Assembly (NCBI GenBank): GCA_031281385.1
Contig: JAITFL010000054.1
Coordinates: 1 to 21,015 of the forward strand
DNA length: 21,015 nt
Origin: Holophagales bacterium
GTDB lineage: Bacteria; Acidobacteriota; Holophagae; Holophagales; Holophagaceae
Direction of reading: 5' to 3'
Below are positions 15,647 through 21,015 of the stretch, in pieces (positions within the stretch are counted from its first letter, which is position 1; every line of letters starts with the position of its first letter). Under the pieces are notes generated by a model. The model worked only from the letters and a program-made list of their open reading frames with translations. It made no database searches and was not told the DNA's origin. A program made the position numbers and the translations under genes.

Positions 15647-16036
15647 CTATGGCTTATAGTTATGGTATCCCTCACCAACATAACACTTAAGCCCCGGCCC
15701 CGGGTTACTACCGCCGATGCCGACCCCAACACAGGCGCAGGTGACGCCGTCTTGCGAGCCGCCGCCGGCAAAAAAGCAAAAGCACTTGGCATAACCGCTG
15801 CAGCCGCCCGCGACGTTTTCCAATTCCTCGTCGCTAAGCTCTCTCGCGCCTGCGGACGCGAAGGCTTTAAGCTCCTCCGCCGTGAAGTCGTAGCCCTCGG
15901 ACTTGGCGAAGGCTATGACTGCGCCGGCCGCCTCTGCTTCGTCAGCCGGTTTGCCCTTGTCAAGCATGGCTTTTGCCCTTTCCTTCATCGCCTCGTCGCT
16001 TGACAGGGCCTTGTAGAACTCTTTCACTTTTTCCAT
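15647..16036 (-). CDS. Nif11-type RiPP precursor peptide 1
   Basis: The start at 16036 is preferred over an in-frame ATG 15 bases upstream, because GGAG sits 8 bases before it and all sister genes start MEKVKEF. The 129-aa product has a Nif11-type leader of about 77 residues (FYKALSSDEAMKER, AFAKSEGYDFTAEELKA) ending in ELSDEELENVAGG. The core of about 51 residues begins CSGYAKCFC. It follows the shared pattern C-x5-C-x-C-x12-C-x-C-x15-C, with AGGGSQDGVTCAC and NPGPGLKC, and ends in YHNYKP. The leader should be recognised by the maturase and removed after the double glycine. This is the last precursor before the maturase gene. Unlike precursors 3-5 it has no copy of the upstream repeat, so it is probably co-transcribed with precursors 2 and 3. 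Confidence 0.9.
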   Translation of the reverse strand: MEKVKEFYKALSSDEAMKERAKAMLDKGKPADEAEAAGAVIAFAKSEGYDFTAEELKAFASAGARELSDEELENVAGGCSGYAKCFCFFAGGGSQDGVTCACVGVGIGGSNPGPGLKCYVGEGYHNYKP

Positions 16037-16127
16037 TGTGTGTTTCTCCATGTAAATTTATGGTTTTGACATTCCGTCTGCGATGCGCCTGAACCCCGGC
16101 CCAGGTTCAATACGACATCAGTTCTTC

Positions 16128-16523
16128 TTATTTGTCCCGATCGCCTGCAAAGCCCATCGCTGCGCATATCAGCCACGGCCCCGGCGTTTTGGGGCCTAGG
16201 CCCGCTAAAGCACAGGCGCAGGTAATGCCGTTTAGCGTGCCGCCGCCGCCCATGATGCAAGTACAGAAGGCCGTATCCCCCCCGCAGCCGCCGCCCGCGA
16301 CGTTTTCCAGCTCCTCGTCGCTAAGCTCTTTCGCGCCAGCGGCCGCGAACGCTTTAAGCTCCTCCGCCGTAAAGTCGTAGCCCTCGGACTTGGCAAAAGC
16401 TATGACTGCGCCGGTCGCCTCTGCTTCGTCGGCCGGTTTGCCCTTGTCAAGCAGGGCTTTTCCCCTTCCCCTCATCGCCGGGTCGCTTGACAGGGCCTTG
16501 TAGAACTCTTTCACTTTTTCCAT
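16128..16523 (-). CDS. Nif11-type RiPP precursor peptide 2
   Basis: ATG 16523 has GGAGGG about 8 bases upstream. The product is 131 aa. The leader is nearly identical to its sisters (MEKVKEFYKALSSDPAMRGR...) and ends ELSDEELENVAGG. The core starts GCGGDTAFCTC, with one extra residue between the first two cysteines, and continues GGGGTLNGITCAC and TPGPWLIC, ending FAGDRDK. All six pattern cysteines are present. It lies 64 bases after precursor 3 and 91 bases before precursor 1, so the three genes look like one transcript. Leader conservation beside a variable core is what is expected of tandemly duplicated precursors diversifying under one enzyme. Confidence 0.9.
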   Translation of the reverse strand: MEKVKEFYKALSSDPAMRGRGKALLDKGKPADEAEATGAVIAFAKSEGYDFTAEELKAFAAAGAKELSDEELENVAGGGCGGDTAFCTCIMGGGGTLNGITCACALAGLGPKTPGPWLICAAMGFAGDRDK

Positions 16524-16587
16524 TGTGTGTCCCTCCTTGTGGATTTAATGGAGTTTCGATATTTCGCCGTCAGGATTTCTTACCAAA

Positions 16588-16983
16588 TTATTTTCGTTCA
16601 TTCGGATTTGCGGGTCCCAGAAAGTTGCACCAGAAACCCGGCCCCGGATTGCTTGGGCCGTTGCCGATTACAACACAGGCGCAGGTTTTACCCTCTTTCG
16701 TGCCGCCGCCGGCCCCGAAGCAGAAGCACTCCTTTGTATCTCCGCAGCCGCCGCCCGCGACGTTTTCCAGCTCCTCGTCGCTAAGCTCTTTCGCGCCAGC
16801 GGACGCGTAGGCTTTCAGTTCATCCGCCGTGAAGTCGTAGCCCTCGGATTTGGCGAAGGCTATGAGGGCGGCGGCCGCTTCGGCTTCGTCGGCCGGCCTG
16901 CCCTTGTCAAGCAGGGCTTTTGCCCTTTCCTTCATCGCCGCATCGCTTGACAGGGCCTTGTAGAACTCTTTTACTTTTTCCAT
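16588..16983 (-). CDS. Nif11-type RiPP precursor peptide 3
   Basis: ATG 16983 follows GGAGGG. The frame is open upstream to 17106 through the upstream repeat, but the sister genes fix the start here. The 131-aa product has the standard leader (residues 1-78, GG at 77-78) and a 53-residue core. The core starts GCGDTKECFC and continues GAGGGTKEGKTCAC and NPGPGFWC, ending PANPNERK. The cysteine spacing is C-x5-C-x-C-x12-C-x-C-x15-C. It is the first gene after a copy of the upstream repeat, and is probably the head of the precursor 3-2-1 operon that may read into the maturase. Confidence 0.9.
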   Translation of the reverse strand: MEKVKEFYKALSSDAAMKERAKALLDKGRPADEAEAAAALIAFAKSEGYDFTADELKAYASAGAKELSDEELENVAGGGCGDTKECFCFGAGGGTKEGKTCACVVIGNGPSNPGPGFWCNFLGPANPNERK

Positions 16984-17080
16984 TGTGTGTCCCTCCTTAG
17001 GACTGGTTGGTTGTTGAGGGTATTTGGTTATACACGCGAGACCTGGTTTCGTTAGGGCGTCTTCAAAACTTTCAACTATA
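16984..17080 (-). repeat. Precursor upstream repeat, copy 1
   Basis: On the minus strand this segment contains GTTTTGAA.ACGCCCTAACG followed by GGTCTCGCGTGTATAACC, then CAACAACCAACCAGTCC and the ribosome binding site GGAGGGACAC. It directly precedes precursor 3. The block CCCTAACGAAA...TCTCGCGTGTATA is the most conserved part among five copies and is probably the promoter or operator of the precursor genes; TATAAC could be the -10 element. In this copy the frame runs into precursor 3 without a stop. Confidence 0.65.
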
Positions 17081-17147
17081 TATCGCCGTAGTCGGCTACA
17101 ACCCATGCTCGATTGAAAAGCCTAGTAGGTTGAATAGCCTAATGTTA

Positions 17148-17519
17148 TTAACAGCCACCGACTTCGCATGTTAGGCCCGGCCCCGGATTGTGTCCGCCAT
17201 AGCCAGCTAAAAAACACCAGCAGGTCACGCCGTCTTTCGTGCCGCCGCCGCCAACGGCGCAGACGCAAGCGGCTGTATCCTTGCAGCCGCCGCCCGCGAC
17301 GTTTTCCAGCTCCTCGTCGCTAAGCTCTTTCGCGCCAGCAGCCGTGTACGCTTTCAGATCATCCAGGGTGAAGTCGTAGCCCTCGGATTTGGCGAAGGCT
17401 ATGGCTGCGCTGGCCGCTTCGGCTTCGTTGGCCGGTTTCTTGTCAAGCAGGGCTTTTGCCCTTTCCTTCATCGCCTCGTTGGACGACAGGGCCTTGTAGA
17501 ACTCTTTCACTTTTTCCAC
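17148..17519 (-). CDS. Nif11-type RiPP precursor peptide 4
   Basis: The start codon is GTG (17519), not ATG, after the standard GGAGGG site, which would lower expression relative to its sisters. The 123-aa product lacks one residue of the leader (LLDKKPANEAEA instead of LLDKGKPADEAEA) and has LDDLKAYTAAG, but keeps ELSDEELENVAGG. The core starts GCKDTAACVC and continues GGGGTKDGVTCWC and NPGPGLTC. It ends EVGGC, so it has a seventh cysteine at the very C-terminus. It contains a GYGG, the only place where the Tyr-Gly of splicease substrates occurs, and this is not conserved in the sisters. A copy of the upstream repeat precedes it. Confidence 0.9.
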   Translation of the reverse strand: MEKVKEFYKALSSNEAMKERAKALLDKKPANEAEAASAAIAFAKSEGYDFTLDDLKAYTAAGAKELSDEELENVAGGGCKDTAACVCAVGGGGTKDGVTCWCFLAGYGGHNPGPGLTCEVGGC

Positions 17520-17616
17520 TGGGTGTCCCTCCTTAGGACTGGTTGGTTGTTGAGGTCATTTGGTTATACACGCGAGACCGGGTTTCGTTAGGGTGCTTTC
17601 AAAACTTTTTTTCGGA
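17520..17616 (-). repeat. Precursor upstream repeat, copy 2
   Basis: This is the same layout as copy 1 (CACCCTAACGAAACC, GGTCTCGCGTGTATAACC, CAACAACCAACCAGTCC). Similarity to copies 3 and 5 stops abruptly at 17616, where they continue with TGCGG(C/G)AT and this copy passes into the fragment related to the MITE-like element. That marks a rearrangement junction. Confidence 0.65.
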
Positions 17617-17698
17617 CGATGAGGCCGAGGGGGTGGAAGCATGAAAGTTTCACAAGACGCCCGGCTCATTCTTCGTGGAGCTAAGTATGTAGTTCCCA
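17617..17698 (+). mobile_element. Fragment of the MITE-like element, right end
   Basis: This matches 13729-13809 over about 80 bases: GATGAGGCCGAGGGGGTGGA, then ATGAAA(A/G)TTTCACAAGACG and a terminus ending AAGTATGTAGTTCCCA. Only one terminal repeat is present (17676-17698); the left side is replaced by the precursor upstream repeat. It stops 6 bases before the end of the RCC1-type gene. Confidence 0.65.
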
Positions 17699-17704
17699 TT
17701 TCAG

Positions 17705-18883
17705 TTATTGCGTCACTCTGGCGGGGGCGTTCCGGCTGGCCGTGTCGCCCAGCCCTAGCTGGCCGAAGTCATTGTTTCCCCATGCCCATAGGCTGCCGTC
17801 TTTCTTGACGCCAAGCGAGTGGGAGCCGCCCGCCGAAACCGCCGCCCAGTCTGTCCCCGCCCCCACGCTGGCGGGTGTGTTTCGGTTGCCGCGATCCCCT
17901 AGCCCGAGCTGGCCTTCAGAACCCTGCCCCCACGCCCATAGGCCGCCGTCTTTCTTGATGGCAAGTGTTTGCTCTGAATGCGCCGTCACCGCCGCCCAGT
18001 TCGTCCCCGCCCCCACTCTGGCGGGGGAGTTTGTATGGTAGCCGCTGGCGGCATTGCCTATGCCGAGCTCGCCACAGTCGTCAAGCCCCCATGCCCACAG
18101 GCTGCCGTCTTTCTTGATGGCAAGCGTGTGGCAATAGCCCGCCGCCACAGCCGCCCACTCCGCCTCCGTACCCGCGCGGGCGGGGGAGTTTCTGTCGCTG
18201 TAGTTGCCGAGCCCCAGCTGGCCTTGGTCATTGTTTCCCCATGCCCACAGGCTGCCGTCTTTCTTGATGGCAAGCGAGTGAAATACGCTTGCCGAAACTG
18301 CCGCCCAGTCCGTCCCCGTCCCCACGCGGGTGGGGGAGTTTCTGGATTCGTCCCAGCTGTCTAGCCCGAGCTGGCCGTTGCTGCCATATCCCCATGCCCA
18401 TAGGCCGCCGTCTTTCTTGATGGCAAGCGAGTGGCTATAGCCCGCCGAAACCGCCGCCCAGTCTGTCCCCGTCCCCACGCGGGTGGGGGAGTTTCTTTCG
18501 TTGTTGTCGCCTAGCCCAAGCTGGAGGTAGTTGTTCCATCCCCAAGCCCATAGGCTGCCGTCTTTCTTGATTGCAAGCGTGTGGCTATAGCCCGCCGACA
18601 CTGCAGCCCAGTCTGTCCCCGCCCCAACGCGGGCGGGGGACTTTCGGTCGCTGTGGTCGCCTAGCCCGAGCTGGCCATATTGATTTGACCCCCATGCCCA
18701 TAGGCTGCCGTCTGCTCCGATGCAAAGTGTGTGGTATTCGCCAGTCGCCACCGTGGAGGCGACTATGGGGGCGCTCCCCGTCGATGCATCCGTTTCCCTA
18801 TCCCCTTTGCTCCCCACGCAGCCCATGGGGCCAAGGGCAAAGGCAAAAATGGCGGCTGTCAGGGCTAAAATTGTTTTTTTCAT
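17705..18883 (-). CDS. RCC1-repeat beta-propeller protein, probably exported
   Basis: The start at 18883 is chosen because GAGGGGG lies upstream and the codon opens a signal peptide ([18 protein letters not shown]). A possible lipid-attachment cysteine (PMGC) follows, though it is a poor lipobox. After a short linker come seven RCC1-type repeats of about 50 residues. Each has the core [14 protein letters not shown]...GQLGLG, a variable N-x-P segment and [15 protein letters not shown]. Seven repeats fit one complete seven-bladed propeller. Such bacterial proteins are thought to bind partner proteins at or outside the cell surface; no enzyme motif is visible. It stands in the middle of the precursor genes on the same strand, but its upstream region belongs to the MITE-like element family. 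It is therefore probably cargo and not part of the peptide pathway. Confidence 0.85.
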   Translation of the reverse strand: MKKTILALTAAIFAFALGPMGCVGSKGDRETDASTGSAPIVASTVATGEYHTLCIGADGSLWAWGSNQYGQLGLGDHSDRKSPARVGAGTDWAAVSAGYSHTLAIKKDGSLWAWGWNNYLQLGLGDNNERNSPTRVGTGTDWAAVSAGYSHSLAIKKDGGLWAWGYGSNGQLGLDSWDESRNSPTRVGTGTDWAAVSASVFHSLAIKKDGSLWAWGNNDQGQLGLGNYSDRNSPARAGTEAEWAAVAAGYCHTLAIKKDGSLWAWGLDDCGELGIGNAASGYHTNSPARVGAGTNWAAVTAHSEQTLAIKKDGGLWAWGQGSEGQLGLGDRGNRNTPASVGAGTDWAAVSAGGSHSLGVKKDGSLWAWGNNDFGQLGLGDTASRNAPARVTQ

Positions 18884-18898
18884 GCCTTCACCCCCTCG

Positions 18899-19032
18899 GC
18901 CTTGTCCCGCCATTCTGTCCTTCGCCCGGTATCGCGGCCTGTTGCTGACAATGGTTTGTTCATTTCACGCTCCTTGAAAATTGTTGTTGTTGGCGATGTT
19001 GCGAGTTTGTGGAATCAAGTATTTGGTTCCCA
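18899..19032 (+). mobile_element. Element end upstream of the RCC1-type gene
   Basis: This segment is the reverse-complement counterpart of 13603-13740. Shared stretches include TCCCGCCATTCT, CCTGTTGCTGACAAT, TTTGTTC and ATTGTTGTT.TTGG.GATGTT. It ends in the terminal repeat TGGAATCAAGTAT...GGTTCCCA (19010-19032). The repeat ends exactly where a precursor gene is broken, so 19032/19033 is an insertion junction. The segment also forms the 5' region of the RCC1-type gene. Confidence 0.7.
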
Positions 19033-19050
19033 CTCTTTCACTTTTTCCAT
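19015..19050 (-). pseudogene. Nif11-type precursor gene truncated after six codons
   Basis: The upstream repeat, ribosome binding site and start of a precursor are intact (ATG 19050, MEKVKE). At 19033/19032 the sequence switches to the terminal repeat of the MITE-like family and gives WEPNT-stop. The missing leader and core are not found on the other side of the RCC1-type gene. The precursor was therefore lost by insertion followed by deletion or recombination. Confidence 0.75.
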
Positions 19051-19174
19051 TGCGTGTCCCTCCTTGTGGACTGGTTGGTTGTTGCCGTCGTTTGGTTATA
19101 CACGCGAGACCTGATTTCGTTAGGGCGTTTTCAAAACTTTCTTTCGGTGCGGCATTACATTTCTTGTTTTTCAT
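19051..19174 (-). repeat. Precursor upstream repeat, copy 3 (long form)
   Basis: This copy contains all the blocks of copies 1 and 2 and extends further, through GGTGCGGCATTACATTTCTT to a minus-strand ATG at 19174. The long form is shared with copy 5. It overlaps the last codons of the gene at 19155-19373 (DEKQEM-stop), which shows that the duplicated unit included the tail of such a gene. An open frame starting MKNKKC crosses the repeat, but nucleotide-level conservation explains it without coding. Confidence 0.65.
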
Positions 19175-19373
19175 CGTGTTTTCCTGGTTCAAAGGGGTTA
19201 TTTTCGATTTCCCGCTTGGCTGGTTCGGCCCCTGCTGTGACAAATTCCATTTCGTCGTCGGAAAGTGCTGTGTTTTCAAACAATCTCGCCCTGAGTTTTG
19301 CCTTGGCACCTTCAGGCGCTTTGATTTCGCTGAACATCAGCCGCAGAACGCGGTCTATTTTTTCCTCGCTCAT
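19155..19373 (-). CDS. Small peptide gene, candidate non-Nif11 RiPP precursor or accessory peptide
   Basis: ATG 19373 has GGGAGG upstream with a spacer of 11 bases; the frame is open further up to 19487 through the upstream repeat. The 72-aa product begins MSEEKIDRVLRLMFSEIK, continues APEGAKAKLRARLFENTA, and carries LSDDEMEFVTAGAEP, which resembles the LSDEELENVAGG end of the Nif11 leaders. The last 20 residues (KREIENNPFEPGKHDEKQEM) are polar and contain no cysteine. It could be a precursor of another class, a helper peptide binding the maturase, or a decoy leader. It is preceded by upstream repeat copy 4, and its tail is duplicated in front of precursor 5. Confidence 0.65.
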   Translation of the reverse strand: MSEEKIDRVLRLMFSEIKAPEGAKAKLRARLFENTALSDDEMEFVTAGAEPAKREIENNPFEPGKHDEKQEM

Positions 19374-19394
19374 CAGAGATTTCGCCTCCCGATA

Positions 19395-19440
19395 AGTTAT
19401 ACACGCGAGATCGGATTTCGTTAGGGTGCTTTCAAAAAAG
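19395..19440 (-). repeat. Precursor upstream repeat, copy 4 (core only)
   Basis: Only the central block is retained (TTTTTTGAAAGCACCCTAAC, then GATCTCGCGTGTATAAC). It precedes a gene that does not encode a Nif11 leader, which suggests that this block is the shared control element, independent of the coding sequence downstream. Confidence 0.6.
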
Positions 19441-19634
19441 TTGAGCTTCTTGCAAAACTCTGTTTTTTGGGGGCAGTATGACTCCAATCAACGAATGGAC
19501 AATTGACAATGGTGGATGCGGCCTACGGCCGCGCTGATTTTCTTAATTTGGGCGGTGCTCACGTAGTGGGGCTTCCATGAATTGAAAGAGGGATTATTGG
19601 CAGTGGTCGGGGGGGTTGCAAGTGGCTTGTGCTT

Positions 19635-19961
19635 TCAAAAAGTTTTTTGGGTGAACGCGAGCATTTCTTTTCCGATCAAGCATTCTATCCAATTTGCGGG
19701 TGAATCCTTGCAACCGCCGCCTGCGATGCTTTCCAGCTCCTCGTCGCTAAGCTCTTTCGCGCCAGCGGCCACGAACGCTTTCATCTCCGCTATCATCTCC
19801 TCCGCAGTGAAGTCGTAGCCCTCGGACTTGGCGAAGGCTATGACTGCGCTGGTCGCTTCGGCTGCGTCAGCCGGTTTGCCCTTGTCATACAAGGCTTTTC
19901 CCCTTTCCCTCATAGCCGGGTCGCTTGACAGGGCCTTGTAGAACTCTTTCACTTTTTCCAT
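19635..19961 (-). CDS. Nif11-type RiPP precursor peptide 5 with divergent short core
   Basis: ATG 19961 follows GGAGGGACACGC. The 108-aa product keeps the leader, with a four-residue insertion near residues 55-58 (TAEEMIAEMKAF) and ELSDEELESIAGG at its end. The core is only about 26 residues: GCKDSPANWIECLIGKEM, then LAFTQKTF. It has two cysteines and none of the GGGT, TCxC or PGP features. It starts like the precursor 4 core (GCKD), so it may be a recombined or decayed copy, or encode a different product. Other frames downstream do not restore the motif. It is the first precursor of the locus in the direction of transcription. Confidence 0.8.
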   Translation of the reverse strand: MEKVKEFYKALSSDPAMRERGKALYDKGKPADAAEATSAVIAFAKSEGYDFTAEEMIAEMKAFVAAGAKELSDEELESIAGGGCKDSPANWIECLIGKEMLAFTQKTF

Positions 19962-20087
19962 TGCGTGTCCCTCCCTGTGGACTCATTGGTTGTTGCCGTC
20001 GTTTATGTATACACGCGAGACCGGATTTCGTTAGGGCGTTTTCAAAACTTTTTTTCGGTGCGGGATCACATTTCTTGTTTTTCATCT
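19962..20087 (-). repeat. Precursor upstream repeat, copy 5 (long form)
   Basis: This copy is nearly identical to copy 3 (GTTTTGAAAACGCCCTAACG, GGTCTCGCGTGTATA, GGCAACAACCAA) and begins with GATGAAAAACAAGAAATGTGA-like sequence, the remnant of the tail of the small gene at 19155-19373. It directly precedes precursor 5. Confidence 0.65.
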
Positions 20088-20240
20088 CACTATTCCACCG
20101 CGCCGAATGGAGACGCAGCGCGGTCATTTTCCCGGCAGACCCATCGGGCAGAATGGGGCCCGGCGGAGGTATTTGCCCGGCGCATATCTTTCGTGCTCGG
20201 ATTCGTGGTCTGGCAACTTGGCCCATTCATAGCCGGTTCA

Positions 20241-20424
20241 TGGAGCCCGCCCTAATGCTTAACGGGGGAAGGCGCTTAGCGACACTAAGGCTGGACGCTG
20301 CGGGGGCAGCGTCCGGCCCAAGTGCCGCTTGGCTGCCTTTCTTCCAGCATCGCTCGCTGGTTCTCGGTATCCTACGCTGCGCTTGGATACGCGAGACATC
20401 CTTCGTTGGTCTTTGATAGCACAT
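20241..20424 (-). repeat. Dispersed palindromic repeat, right copy
   Basis: This is the inverted counterpart of 1-119. Read on the minus strand it has the TCTCGCGTATCC...GGATACCGAGA fold-back, then the hairpin CCAGC-GAGCGAT-GCTGG. An additional segment absent from the left copy contains a perfect 9-bp hairpin (GGACGCTGC/GCAGCGTCC, 20293-20314). It ends GTTAAGCAT..GGGCGGGCTCCA. A leftward open frame (20424-20227) covers it but is best explained by the repeat. Confidence 0.75.
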
Positions 20425-21000
20425 TGGCCGGCAATCCCGCCATAGGCGCTTTCCTTTGGTTAGGCGCCATTATCGCGCTGCTTCCCGGTCGACTTCCCTT
20501 TAAGCCACCCAAGCGACTGGCGGCATTTGTGGCTCCACTGGAGCCACAAACGCTCGCCGCGCTAGGGCGTCTTCCCCCTGGCCGCGCTTCGCACGGCCTC
20601 TTCGATGGTCGGGCGGATGCATGGAGATGGCTTCGATGAGCGCGAGGATAGTTTTGCAAGTGGCTCAACTAGTGCCGCAGCAGCTCCCCCTTCCTTTTTT
20701 CCTTGGTGCGCGGCGAGGGCCTTGGTCGCTGGGCCCGGGCCCGCCTCGCGCACTATGCGCTGTCGATCCGCCCCCGGCTTTGCCAACGACTACTTGGTGC
20801 GTGGGGGATCTAAACCTTTACTTCCTCCATTGATTCGCGGCAACCACATGAAGCTTTGTGTTCCAGCCGCCCCGCGACTTGCGGATTGACTGAACACCGT
20901 TTTTTTCGGTGCCGTGCGCAAAAGTGGAGTTGTGCAAAGGCCGTTCGATTTGCAGGAAACCGAAAAAAAGAGCATACTTGTCTCAGAGCATGGAGGAGGC
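20425..21000. other. Stretch without a gene, with a perfect hairpin
   Basis: No supported coding frame was found. At 20526-20550 TTTGTGGCTCC-ACT-GGAGCCACAAA is a perfect 11-bp stem. It carries A and T tracts at both ends, which suits a short bidirectional terminator, although the runs are only three bases. CACCG-TTTTTTT-CGGTG occurs near 20897-20913. Confidence 0.45.
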
Positions 21001-21015
21001 ATGGCACAGCAACAG
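21001..21015 (+). CDS. Possible start of a gene running out of the window
   Basis: ATG 21001 is preceded by GGAGGAGG with a spacer of only a few bases. Five codons are visible (MAQQQ). Too little is present to identify the product. Confidence 0.35.

Noticed and set aside
17148..17519. Precursor 4 as a splicease (PlpX-type) substrate because of its Tyr-Gly
   Set aside because: The aligned position is Ile, Leu or Asn in the sister precursors, so no conserved Tyr-Gly cleavage motif exists, and no small PlpY-like gene is present.
17742..18948. Several rightward open frames opposite the RCC1-type gene
   Set aside because: They are complementary to the RCC1 repeats, which clearly encode the SLWAWG...QLGLG pattern on the other strand.
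18965..19174. Leftward frame MKNKKC... crossing upstream repeat copy 3 as a real peptide gene
   Set aside because: The similar frame in copy 5 arises from DNA-level duplication, the two frames diverge after the repeat, and the first codons coincide with the tail of the gene at 19155-19373 in another frame.
20227..20424. Leftward 65-aa frame in the right palindromic repeat
   Set aside because: The sequence is a structured repeat with covarying stems. The left copy encodes a different protein sequence, so coding is not conserved.
1..21015. CRISPR array
   Set aside because: Repeats of the right length with regular spacers are absent; the repeats seen are gene-sized, tandem without spacers, or attached to precursor genes.

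Overview
This window looks like a piece of a moderately GC-rich bacterial chromosome, accessory in character and dense in repeats. A P4-type tyrosine integrase and an AlpA-like regulator point to a Gram-negative host, most simply a proteobacterium or another gut/anaerobe-type Gram-negative; the species cannot be named from the sequence. Shine-Dalgarno sites (GGAGG types) are clear and all three stop codons are used.

Left part (1-13.5 kb): an integrative, mobilizable-type element or the remains of one. It holds a tyrosine integrase (321-1562), a 10-bp-phased repeat array, an AlpA/excisionase-like regulator (1948-2523), small hypothetical genes, a 2 x 225 bp tandem repeat, a hairpin-rich candidate oriT (4722-4797) next to a large HUH-type relaxase (4836-7229), and a serine recombinase (7802-8623). 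A leftward two-gene unit of small acidic proteins (9430-8800) ends at a strong terminator. Next come four 11-bp iterons in front of a helix-turn-helix gene broken by an in-frame TAA, followed by a second small ORF cut by TAG. A well-formed promoter then drives a 219-aa unknown plus an overlapping XRE-HTH/ImmA metallopeptidase, followed by a protein with an ExoX-C-like N-terminus.

Right part (13.6-20.1 kb): all genes read leftward and form a RiPP locus. There are five Nif11-type precursor genes with a nearly identical leader ending in ELSDEELENVAGG, one precursor start truncated by an insertion, one small non-Nif11 candidate peptide (19155-19373), and one radical SAM/SPASM maturase (13834-15273) with an RRE-like N-terminus. 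Four precursors share an apparently undescribed core plan, C-x(5,6)-C-x-C-x12-C-x-C-x15-C, with GGG(T/S) and PGP motifs. This is the most interesting system here. No exporter or leader peptidase is in the window, although the GG motif calls for one.

The RiPP locus has been built and reshuffled by repeats: five copies of a roughly 100-bp segment upstream of the precursors, a 207-bp MITE-like element with 23-bp terminal inverted repeats, and related pieces flanking a seven-repeat RCC1-type protein gene. A long inverted repeat with a covarying hairpin lies at both ends of the window (1-119 and 20241-20424). The last 0.9 kb holds no confident gene until a well-placed start codon at 21001.
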